Shown here: positions 8,562 through 16,344 of the stretch, one piece after another
Position numbering within the stretch: position 1 is the stretch's first letter
Layout: each line of letters begins with the position of its first letter
Assembly: GCA_947576945.1 (NCBI GenBank)
Contig: CANPTH010000011.1
Location: forward strand, 1-64,000
From: an uncultured Lachnospiraceae bacterium
GTDB taxonomy: Bacteria; Bacillota; Clostridia; Lachnospirales; Lachnospiraceae
Direction: 5' to 3'
DNA length: 64,000 bases
The notes under the pieces: generated by a model
What the model was told of the DNA's origin: nothing
Databases searched by the model: none
What the model saw: only the letters and a program-made list of their open reading frames with translations
Program-made: the position numbers and the translations under genes

Positions 8562-9796
8562 ATTCTTACATTACGATTCAAATATATGGCCAGAACTACC
8601 ATTGTTAAAATCATCGCTATTGCCATTATAAAAGGAATGCCACCTATTTCGACTTTCATCACTAATATCCATGCAATCGCCATGATCCCTGTAACAGCAG
8701 TTGCCAACGCAAAAACTTTCGTTAAATCAGTCGCCAAAATATACTGATAGAACACCCAAAATGCTCCCAATACGACCGAAAAGAAAGTACACGGTAAAAT
8801 ATATTCTGTTGCTCCTCTATACGACTCTCCATATAAAAATGGAATAATCCATCCTCCTAAAATATAGAAACAACCCCCATACAAAACAGACATACCTAAG
8901 GTAATAGTCTCAGCCAGTATCAATAATGTATTGCACTTTCTTTTCTCATCTTTCGCGGTTGCCATTTTAGGCAAAATTATTGTCGCAATCGGTGTCGATA
9001 CTAAAAAAACGCTGATTTTAGATAATGCAATCGTTACAGAATATGCTCCCACTTCTGTCTCACTACAATACAGGTTTCCGAGCAAAAGATCTCCATTGTT
9101 CATATAAAGCGAAAGAATCAGATTTAATAAAAGTATCCAAACATATTGCTTTAAAATACTCTTATTAACCTGAGTCTTATTCTCATTTAATGAAATGCGA
9201 ATTGATCGGCTCAATTTTCTCAGCATCAAAATAACACACACAGTTTCAGCTATAACAAATCCGATCATCGTGGCAACGAAACCAACTCCAAAATTACCCA
9301 AAATTACACTTATTATTAATTTTATAAGATACAAAGAAATCCCAATTTTTCCAAGTAATTCAAAATCCTGCTCTCCTTGTGCAAAGCCAATAGATATTGT
9401 ATAAATGTTATTTAAAAAAATCAAAGTAGAAAATAAAACTATTTCTACCACTCCAGTAAAATGAAAATACTGCATCAATTTATCAATACATACAACCAGC
9501 AAACCTAATTCGATAATATTAATAAACCCAAAAACTTTCATTATACTTGTTATGTCTCTTTTTCTATTCTCAGAATTGCCTGCTAATAAAGTACACGCAA
9601 TCACCTGTAAAGGTATCACAAAAGTAGCGGCATTGGTGACAAACGCCTGAAGAGTTGTCGCAATTCCATAATCCCCAACTGAAAATATTCTTCCCCACGC
9701 TATTAAAGTTATAAAGTTTAATACCGATGCAATAATAGACATATACGTATATCTTACAGAGGGGATTCTTAATAACTCCTTTATTTTTTCTATCAT
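8558..9796 (-). CDS. wzx: Wzx-like polysaccharide flippase (MATE/MVF-type)
   Basis: About 412 residues with 12 or so predicted membrane segments and the profile of the oligosaccharide flippase family. It has an N-terminal RIPSVRYTYMSIIASVLNF stretch followed by repeated hydrophobic helices with small polar loops, and it ends in a short tail. It would move lipid-linked oligosaccharide units or single lipid-linked sugars across the membrane. ATG 9796 is preferred, with AAGGAG 9 bases upstream; a TTG two codons earlier is too close. It sits in a cluster that also carries an ABC exporter (wzm/wzt), so it may serve a second polysaccharide or side-chain precursors. No clear Wzy polymerase was recognised. 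A degraded copy of its 5' end lies at 10856-10972. Confidence 0.85.
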   Translation of the reverse strand: MIEKIKELLRIPSVRYTYMSIIASVLNFITLIAWGRIFSVGDYGIATTLQAFVTNAATFVIPLQVIACTLLAGNSENRKRDITSIMKVFGFINIIELGLLVVCIDKLMQYFHFTGVVEIVLFSTLIFLNNIYTISIGFAQGEQDFELLGKIGISLYLIKLIISVILGNFGVGFVATMIGFVIAETVCVILMLRKLSRSIRISLNENKTQVNKSILKQYVWILLLNLILSLYMNNGDLLLGNLYCSETEVGAYSVTIALSKISVFLVSTPIATIILPKMATAKDEKRKCNTLLILAETITLGMSVLYGGCFYILGGWIIPFLYGESYRGATEYILPCTFFSVVLGAFWVFYQYILATDLTKVFALATAVTGIMAIAWILVMKVEIGGIPFIMAIAMILTMVVLAIYLNRNVRI

Positions 9797-9822
9797 AAAC
9801 AAACAATTTCTCCTTGCACAGA

Positions 9823-10842
9823 CTATTTCCCATAGCTGGCGTTTTTACACTCTCTTCCTGTAATCTTCATAATTCCCAAAATAACTATCTGTACACAAAC
9901 ATAATATAAATAAATAAAATGTAGAAGAAAGCTTACATCTTTATATATAAAGGACAGTCTAATACTATCTAACAACGGCAGTGGAAAAAATAAAGCATAA
10001 AAGCAAAATAGTATTTTCCTTTTCTTCATCCTGTCAGACATTTTTTCTTTTGATGAAAAACCACTTTCTTCTTTATGAAATAGATTATTAATGACTCTAA
10101 ATTTAAGTTTAGATAAATACACTTTAAAAGATGAACTGCAGTTGTGTAATATATCATCTCCTCTTATACATCCACAAAGCTTTGTATCTGATATGATCTG
10201 ATCATATGCCTTGCAGGTAAATTCTATTGAAGCATAAATATCCGGATATTTTTCTTTCATATAATCAAGCGAAAGCGTTGAAGTAGCGCTATCCGCCAAC
10301 GGATATATGTCCCCCGGTTCAAATTTCATAATCGTATACTTACCTTCTTCACTGATAACATGATTACGATATGTATGATATTTATCAACCTTAGTCCGAT
10401 AAATAAAATATGAAAAAGGGTCACCCAATATATTCATATACTCTGCTGCAATACCACAAATTCCTTTTCGCCCCCCCCCAGAATATTTATTAGGAATCAA
10501 CACCTTTAATTCCGGATGACTTTTTAAAAATTCCATTTTATCCTGCAATTGTGTACAATAAGAAAACTCTTCATCAGAATCCATCCGCACAACATAATGT
10601 CCCGTGGCCTGACTTGTCCCTATCGCTTTTGCATACTCCGGTAGGCGCCGTGGATTACTATATATGATAGCTCCATATCTCTGTGCAATTTCCCGTGTTC
10701 TGTCCGTAGAACCGCCATCCACTACAAGAATCTCCACTTCATCTTGATTCACGGATTGTCTCCGAATTGACTGCAATGTGTATTCAAGCGTATGTTCCGA
10801 ATTATATGTTGCAATAATGATTGAAAAGAAAGGTTGTCCCAT
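9823..10842 (-). CDS. Glycosyltransferase family 2, copy A of a tandem pair, with in-frame G9 tract
   Basis: A GT-A fold enzyme: it opens with QPFFSIIIATYNSEHTLEY, has VVDGGSTDRTREIA for nucleotide binding and a DxD-like RMDSDEEF near residue 93. The C-terminal 70 residues hold one or two hydrophobic segments that suggest membrane association. A nine-G tract at about codon 122 encodes GGG within NKYSGGGRKG; the gene is in frame here, but one extra G leads to a stop some 20 codons later. The protein is almost identical to the next gene upstream (10974-11993), with differences only near the ends. The start at 10842 is the second ATG (MKMGQ), with AAGGAG 7 bases before it. The donor and acceptor sugars cannot be read from the sequence. 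Confidence 0.85.
   Translation of the reverse strand: MGQPFFSIIIATYNSEHTLEYTLQSIRRQSVNQDEVEILVVDGGSTDRTREIAQRYGAIIYSNPRRLPEYAKAIGTSQATGHYVVRMDSDEEFSYCTQLQDKMEFLKSHPELKVLIPNKYSGGGRKGICGIAAEYMNILGDPFSYFIYRTKVDKYHTYRNHVISEEGKYTIMKFEPGDIYPLADSATSTLSLDYMKEKYPDIYASIEFTCKAYDQIISDTKLCGCIRGDDILHNCSSSFKVYLSKLKFRVINNLFHKEESGFSSKEKMSDRMKKRKILFCFYALFFPLPLLDSIRLSFIYKDVSFLLHFIYLYYVCVQIVILGIMKITGRECKNASYGK
10471..10479 (-). repeat. Poly-G tract, G9, in frame (GT2 copy A)
   Basis: Nine consecutive C on the plus strand, encoding glycines in the GT2 copy A. Confidence 0.9.
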
Positions 10843-10855
10843 TTTCATACTCCTT

Positions 10856-10972
10856 CTAAAGTCATAAAATTTAATACCGATACGTAATAGACAAATATGT
10901 ATGTCTTACATCAAGAAATTTTATTAACTTCTTTATTTTTCTATCATAAGCAAACAACTTCTCCTTACGTAC
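10856..10972 (-). pseudogene. Degenerate 5' fragment of the wzx gene between the two GT2 copies
   Basis: This stretch aligns base for base, at roughly three quarters identity by eye, with the start region of wzx (about 9715-9830). The match includes the AAGGAG site, the ATGATAGAAAA start and the downstream TAATACCGAT string (plus strand). One A is missing, so the frame reads MIEK and then stops. It is what remains of wzx from a tandem duplication of the unit (GT2 plus wzx 5' end). It has no coding function, although it still supplies spacer sequence before the next ribosome-binding site. Confidence 0.8.
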
Positions 10973-10973
10973 G

Positions 10974-11993
10974 CTATTTCCCATAGCTGGCGTTTTTACA
11001 TTCTCTTCCTGTAACCTTCATAATTCCCAAAATAACTATCTGTACACAAACATAATATAAATAAATAAAATGTAGAAGAAAGCTTACATCTTTATATATA
11101 AAGGACAGTCTAATACTATCTAACAACGGCAGTGGAAAAAATAAAGCATAAAAGCAAAATAGTATTTTCCTTTTCTTCATCCTGTCAGACATTTTTTCTT
11201 TTGATGAAAAACCACTTTCTTCTTTATGAAATAGATTATTAATGACTCTAAATTTAAGTTTAGATAAATACACTTTAAAAGATGAACTGCAGTTGTGTAA
11301 TATATCATCTCCTCTTATACATCCACAAAGCTTTGTATCTGATATGATCTGATCATATGCCTTGCAGGTAAATTCTATTGAAGCATAAATATCCGGATAT
11401 TTTTCTTTCATATAATCAAGCGAAAGCGTTGAAGTAGCGCTATCCGCCAACGGATATATGTCCCCCGGTTCAAATTTCATAATCGTATACTTACCTTCTT
11501 CACTGATAACATGATTACGATATGTATGATATTTATCAACCTTAGTCCGATAAATAAAATATGAAAAAGGGTCACCCAATATATTCATATACTCTGCTGC
11601 AATACCACAAATTCCTTTTCGCCCCCCCCCAGAATATTTATTAGGAATCAACACCTTTAATTCCGGATGACTTTTTAAAAATTCCATTTTATCCTGCAAT
11701 TGTGTACAATAAGAAAACTCTTCATCAGAATCCATCCGCACAACATAATGTCCCGTGGCCTGACTTGTCCCTATCGCTTTTGCATACTCCGGTAGGCGCC
11801 GTGGATTACTATATATGATAGCTCCATATCTCTGTGCAATTTCCCGTGTTCTGTCCGTAGAACCGCCATCCACTACAAGAATCTCCACTTCATCTTGATT
11901 CACGGATTGTCTCCGAATTGACTGCAATGTGTATTCAAGTGTACGTTCCGAATTATATGTCGCAATAATGATCGAAAAAAAAGGTTGTATCAT
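10974..11993 (-). CDS. Glycosyltransferase family 2, copy B of a tandem pair, with in-frame G9 tract
   Basis: This is the upstream twin of the gene at 9823-10842, 1151 bp away. The encoded proteins differ only near the ends: G versus I at residue 4, H versus R near 18, and I versus V near the C-terminus. The central 900 or more bases look identical, synonymous sites included. The same GT-A motifs and the same nine-G tract at about codon 122 are present, so this copy too is currently ON. The start at 11993 is the second ATG, preceded by GAGGAT. Two switchable copies of one enzyme would allow dosage or redundancy effects; alternatively the pair is simply a recent duplication. Confidence 0.85.
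   Translation of the reverse strand: MIQPFFSIIIATYNSERTLEYTLQSIRRQSVNQDEVEILVVDGGSTDRTREIAQRYGAIIYSNPRRLPEYAKAIGTSQATGHYVVRMDSDEEFSYCTQLQDKMEFLKSHPELKVLIPNKYSGGGRKGICGIAAEYMNILGDPFSYFIYRTKVDKYHTYRNHVISEEGKYTIMKFEPGDIYPLADSATSTLSLDYMKEKYPDIYASIEFTCKAYDQIISDTKLCGCIRGDDILHNCSSSFKVYLSKLKFRVINNLFHKEESGFSSKEKMSDRMKKRKILFCFYALFFPLPLLDSIRLSFIYKDVSFLLHFIYLYYVCVQIVILGIMKVTGRECKNASYGK
11622..11630 (-). repeat. Poly-G tract, G9, in frame (GT2 copy B)
   Basis: Nine consecutive C on the plus strand at the position equivalent to the tract in copy A. Confidence 0.9.
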
Positions 11994-12009
11994 TTTCATA
12001 TCCTCTTCA

Positions 12010-14277
12010 CTAGATTAAAATATTTGTCATCATTTTATTTACATCAACTTCTAAATATCTTCTTGTGAATTCATAAGAACTTTCTCGTATATGCATATAT
12101 AAGTCACTATCTTCAAGTGTAAGCTTCATCTGCTCATATACTCCCAAAGCTGACTTTTCCCTGCAAACATAACCAGCTTTTCCATTATCTACAGCATCTA
12201 TCAACCCCGCAGAGTTAAAGACAATACTTGGTGTTCCTACATAAGCAGCCTCAGAAATTGGTATTCCCCAGCCTTCTCTGTTTGATGGGAAAACCAGGGC
12301 TTTAGCTCTGCTTAAAGATTTTAATTTCTCCTCTTCTGACACATATCCTGCAAATATTATATCTGCATCTCCATATTCTTTATCTCTTTGATCCGCATCA
12401 TATTCTTTAGGTTCAAAAAACACTAACTGATACTTTTCACAAATTGGCAATAGCCTATTCTGGATATATTCTTTGTCTTTTTTTCCAAAAATAATCAATT
12501 GTACTTTAACATACTCTCTTTTTAAAAGACCAAGTGCCTCAACTGCAAAATCTATACCTTTATACTTCGCATACCTACCTACATATACATATTGAGGTAT
12601 AACCGATTTATCCAAAAAGCATTTAGGATCCCACGGATCTATTTTCATTATAATCGGTATAATAAACACTTTATCTCCATGAAATCCAACATTAATCAAA
12701 TCATTCTTTGTAGACTCAGATTCTGTAATTGTAATATCATTCTTATTTAACCTTAGCAAGGTGTTTTCTAACATTTTCCCTATCTTATTAAAAGGAAACG
12801 TCATATTAATATCCCAAATATCCCGTGTTAATTGGTATATAAGAAATATTCTCTTACATTTTTTTACCCAAAAAGGTGTAAAAAATCGATGCGTATTGCA
12901 TTGATCAATCACAAAATCAAAATCGGCTCTATGCTTTTTATAATATCTAATTGCAAACGGGATGACAGTATATATATTGCCGTGACGTATATACATAATA
13001 TCATCAATGCACTCCCTTTCCTGAAGATTTTCATACAAAGGAGATATATGTGTAATAGAATATAAATTAGAATCTAAGCTTTTAAACATCGCATGCGTGT
13101 TTACCTCAGCTCCTCCTGCACCCGGCGACCTAATATCTCTCCAAGACAATGCTAAGATTCTGATTTTTGCATGACTTGACCTTTTATCAGCGTATCTACG
13201 ATAATACTGGAAGGATGTCCCTTCTGCCCCCCCACCGTATTTATGCATGCCAACCGAGTCCACAAATGTTCTGATATCTGAAGCTTTTCCATTAAACAAT
13301 CTTGCATTTTTCCCAATTCCCTCATACCGTTCCGTTGTTTTTCGCATAATCAAACAAGGCTTATTCATATAAAACAGTTCTTCCTGATTGCTTCCACCAT
13401 CCGTAATCACAAAAGACGCATTCTGCAATAATTTCATAAAATCAAAATAATCTACTCTTGGCTGCAAGATAATATTACTATTTGATCTTAAATTATCCAT
13501 TAAGCCAAACTTTACGAATGCGTTCTTTGTAATCTCATGAAGAATAATAACACATTTATACTTTTTTGCCGCCTCTATAATCTCTTTTGTAACATCACAT
13601 ACAAAAGCCCGATTTGCCAGATTCTCCTGTCTGTGCATTACAAATACAAAATATGTTTGATTCAGTATTTCTCCAATATTACTTTTTACCGGAATCGCTT
13701 CGGAAAACCTGAGACTATCCAGCAACGTATTCTGCTGAGTATTTATTACTTTTCCTTTTACATTCTTTAGATTCTGTACGGATGTATCTCCTGGTGCAAA
13801 ATGCAGTCTTGCCATTTTGCTTGTGATCAATCTATCAATCTCTTCCGGAAATGGATTCAACAGATTATGTGATCTGAGCCCTGCTTCCACATGGCATATC
13901 TGCATACCAAATTTTTTCCCCAGCATCGCTCCCATCATAGTCGATACCGTATCACCATGCACAATTAAATAAGCTTCTCTGAGATTTGTTTCTCCAAATT
14001 GATTCTTGATTAAATTGGCTGCCTTTCTTTTGGTTCTCCAAAACCAATTCAATAGCCCCGCTGCGCTCTTAACTATATCGCATTCCTGGGACAATTCTAA
14101 AATACTTCCATTTAAATTGATATATTCCAATATCCTGCTCTTCTTCAGATCATTCTGCCCCGATGCAATTATATGACACAAGATGCCTCGCTCTTGGCAC
14201 TCCATGATCACTGGAAATATCTTGATCAATTCTGCCTCTGTTCCTATAAAAAAATATATTGGTTTTACAATTTCCAT
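12010..14277 (-). CDS. UDP-GlcNAc 2-epimerase-like domain fused to a GT4 glycosyltransferase
   Basis: A 755-residue two-domain protein. Residues about 1-345 resemble WecB/MnaA non-hydrolysing UDP-GlcNAc 2-epimerase: HVEAGLRSHNLLNPFPEEID, MHRQENL and DGGSNQEE stand in the expected order. Residues about 372-755 are a GT-B enzyme of family GT4, with GAGGAEVNTHAMF near its start, YVGRYAKYKGIDFAVEAL, and a donor-site EGWGIPISEAA segment. The linker HKYGGGAEG is encoded by a seven-G tract at 13227-13233. A gain or loss of one G there would end the protein shortly after the epimerase domain. The epimerase could supply UDP-ManNAc for the attached transferase; this coupling is inferred. The two parts are separate genes in most organisms, so the fusion is unusual. 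The opening residues (FFIGTEAELIKIFPVI) fit the family's N-terminal strand. Confidence 0.82.
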   Translation of the reverse strand: MEIVKPIYFFIGTEAELIKIFPVIMECQERGILCHIIASGQNDLKKSRILEYINLNGSILELSQECDIVKSAAGLLNWFWRTKRKAANLIKNQFGETNLREAYLIVHGDTVSTMMGAMLGKKFGMQICHVEAGLRSHNLLNPFPEEIDRLITSKMARLHFAPGDTSVQNLKNVKGKVINTQQNTLLDSLRFSEAIPVKSNIGEILNQTYFVFVMHRQENLANRAFVCDVTKEIIEAAKKYKCVIILHEITKNAFVKFGLMDNLRSNSNIILQPRVDYFDFMKLLQNASFVITDGGSNQEELFYMNKPCLIMRKTTERYEGIGKNARLFNGKASDIRTFVDSVGMHKYGGGAEGTSFQYYRRYADKRSSHAKIRILALSWRDIRSPGAGGAEVNTHAMFKSLDSNLYSITHISPLYENLQERECIDDIMYIRHGNIYTVIPFAIRYYKKHRADFDFVIDQCNTHRFFTPFWVKKCKRIFLIYQLTRDIWDINMTFPFNKIGKMLENTLLRLNKNDITITESESTKNDLINVGFHGDKVFIIPIIMKIDPWDPKCFLDKSVIPQYVYVGRYAKYKGIDFAVEALGLLKREYVKVQLIIFGKKDKEYIQNRLLPICEKYQLVFFEPKEYDADQRDKEYGDADIIFAGYVSEEEKLKSLSRAKALVFPSNREGWGIPISEAAYVGTPSIVFNSAGLIDAVDNGKAGYVCREKSALGVYEQMKLTLEDSDLYMHIRESSYEFTRRYLEVDVNKMMTNILI
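13227..13233 (-). repeat. Short poly-G tract, G7, at the domain junction of the epimerase-GT4 fusion
   Basis: Seven G in the coding strand at codons about 349-351. It is shorter than the nine-G tracts nearby and so likely to be more stable. Confidence 0.7.
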
Positions 14278-14349
14278 CTCGTTATGTTTTCCTTTAAAAT
14301 ATGATTTAATAATGAGCTATTGCATTTCTGCTTGCCCCTGATAGCGAAG

Positions 14350-15237
14350 TTATATCGCATATAATACTGTTTCTGAAATTTTTTGTGCATGATGTCTTAT
14401 ATAAAACTTATATCCTAAATCCCAATTTGCAATTAATTCTATGAGTCTTAACATATCTTCATCGCTATGATAAATACATATAGCTAATTTAGGTCTATTC
14501 TTCTTAATTGTATTTTGCGCACCTATTAATGCCTCATACTCACTCCCTTCTATATCCATTTTAATAAAGGTCGCATCCCTACATTCCTCTACATTATCAA
14601 TCGCTCTTGCCCTCATCCTAATTATCTTTTTTTCATTACTTTCAGTTTTGTTACATACACTACTGGAACTCCCCTCTCCCATACTAAAAGATACTTCTGT
14701 ATCAGAAGACCAGCATGCTGAAGGAATTACAAAAATACGTTCCCCCTTCCGCCTAATCGCTGATACATTTTTTTCATCCGGTTCAAAAGCTACTATTTTT
14801 TTATACTTCTTATGTGTAAACCTTAAAAAACTTTCAATAGTATCGCCGTTATATGCCCCGCAATCTATAAATACTTCCTTAGGTGTTAATTGCACTATAT
14901 CCTGAGGGAAATACTGATCTCGTCTGTTATACTGCGGCCTCATCCGCCAATCATGTGTTACTCTATATTCTATACATTGTCTAAATACATATTTTGAAGC
15001 ATTATCCTCTAACATCTTTTCTATTCGTTGGATTCTTTCTTCATTTTCAGCAAAAAATTTTTCTGCTCTTTTCATATCATCAGTAGGATTTTTTCTATCA
15101 CATTCATATGATAAATGATTCCATATTTTCACTGCACCCGAGGCATACAACAAATTAACCAGCTTCCTTCCTCCCCCCCCCTTCTGCAATTTTATAATAA
15201 TATTCCAAATTTTTTCATCTACTTTTTCGATTTTCAT
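14350..15237 (-). CDS. FkbM-family methyltransferase with an in-frame G9 tract near its start
   Basis: A 295-residue protein. The FkbM methyltransferase domain spans about residues 120-290: VFIDCGAYNGDTIESFLRF is the SAM-binding motif I, VAFEPDEKN follows, and FIKMDIEGSEYEALIGA is the characteristic motif near residue 230. The start is placed at ATG 15237 because GGCGGAGA precedes it by about 6 bases; an upstream ATG at 15276 lacks a site. Codons about 19-22 contain a nine-G tract coding glycines. The gene is in frame here, but with 8 or 10 G it would stop within about 20 codons of the tract. The likely role is O-methylation of a sugar in the surface polysaccharide; the position methylated is unknown. 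Confidence 0.88.
   Translation of the reverse strand: MKIEKVDEKIWNIIIKLQKGGGGRKLVNLLYASGAVKIWNHLSYECDRKNPTDDMKRAEKFFAENEERIQRIEKMLEDNASKYVFRQCIEYRVTHDWRMRPQYNRRDQYFPQDIVQLTPKEVFIDCGAYNGDTIESFLRFTHKKYKKIVAFEPDEKNVSAIRRKGERIFVIPSACWSSDTEVSFSMGEGSSSSVCNKTESNEKKIIRMRARAIDNVEECRDATFIKMDIEGSEYEALIGAQNTIKKNRPKLAICIYHSDEDMLRLIELIANWDLGYKFYIRHHAQKISETVLYAI
15173..15181 (-). repeat. Poly-G tract, G9, in frame (FkbM methyltransferase)
   Basis: Nine C on the plus strand, close to the start of the methyltransferase gene, where any slip abolishes nearly the whole product. Confidence 0.9.
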
Positions 15238-15342
15238 TTCAATCTCCGCCTTTCTACAAATAACCCTGAATTCCATTTTTTCACAATTTCTTCTAAATAA
15301 TCACTTCGACGAATACAACTAATCACATTTAATATAATACCG

Positions 15343-16313
15343 TTAATACAAACTTTTTAAAATACCTATTTTTGAAGATAGCTTTATAAAAACACCTGAA
15401 ATAATTACAGTAACAGTCAGAACCACTACAAATCGTACCACCGAGTTTCCTACCTTATCCTTCATTATATTTATCACAAAAGGATGCACTAGCCAAATTA
15501 AAGTACTTAATTTTCTCACCGTCAACGCTGTTTTTGTCTCAACGCTTACATTATATGCAAAAACAAATATCAATGCTGATAAGGGAATTGTTGAAATCAA
15601 AACATTTATATCCGCCCCTAAATTGTATATTTTTGCAATATATATTTCAAAAGCTTCAAATATAAAACATATAACAATTATAGTACATATTTTCAATTTA
15701 TAATTAGTATAATTTCTTACCCTTTTGAGTGACTCTTTATGTTCATTAAAATAATTACCTAAGCTTATATAAAAGCATCCAAACAGAATACCATCTCTGG
15801 TGGTATAATCAAAAATATGATAATGATATTTCAAAATAGTTCTCTGCAAAAAGCAGGCTATTGGATTTACATTGGAGTATGTATCTCCAAAGAGAGCGAA
15901 TATATACATAAGCATTGTCAATATACATACCCAAAAAGGAGATATAACTTTATTTAACATAACGCATACAGTTATACTTAGTATCATGGACGGAAAATAC
16001 CAAAATGCAGGAATAATACCATCAAACATTACTTTCTTAATAAACCATGAATTTATTACCTGTTTCCCATAAATGGCATAAAACATTGTCCAAACCAAAT
16101 ACATTACTAATATTCTAACAAGCCATCCCCCCCCCGCATAAAGAACCCATTACAAATAAAAAAGAAGGGAATACACCATCTAAATGCTATATTAATAACC
16201 CACATATCAGCAATACTGCTATATGTCCACAAAATACCTGAATGAGACATCAGCACCAGTACAGCAGCGATTACTTTAACTACATCAACTGCGCTTAGTT
16301 TATCTCTTCTCAT
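15343..16313 (-). CDS. Acyltransferase-3 family membrane protein (OafA-like), frame OFF at a G9 tract; probably phase-variable
   Basis: The N-terminal frame (from 16313) encodes the typical start of an acyltransferase-3 protein: AVDVVKVIAAVLVLMSHSG with the conserved histidine, then IPFFFICNGFFM. It enters a nine-G tract and stops (GGDGLLEY). The remaining membrane segments are in another frame from about 16125 to 15343. With 10 or 7 G the two join through RGGGWLVRILVMYLVW as a 323-residue protein with about ten membrane helices, the expected size and topology. At 9 G the product is a truncated peptide of about 68 residues. Such enzymes O-acetylate or O-acylate sugars of O-antigens, teichoic acids or lipid-linked precursors. 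A site AAGGA precedes the ATG. The frameshift is observed; reversible switching is inferred. Confidence 0.8.
16127..16135 (-). repeat. Poly-G tract, G9, out of frame (acyltransferase-3)
   Basis: Nine C on the plus strand at about codon 60 of the acyltransferase. One added G restores the frame. Confidence 0.9.
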
Positions 16314-16344
16314 CCTTTAATTTCCTTTCTGATTTGTGCGTGAC

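Noticed and set aside
9823-11993. Tandem GT2 pair as an assembly duplication
   Set aside because: The copies differ at both ends and are separated by a diverged wzx fragment, which an artefact would not create; long reads would settle it.
5938-16135. Poly-G frameshifts as simple sequencing or assembly errors
   Set aside because: The runs are confined to one functional class of genes, the two OFF genes need opposite corrections, and each is otherwise intact. The possibility is not excluded and is listed as a refuting test.
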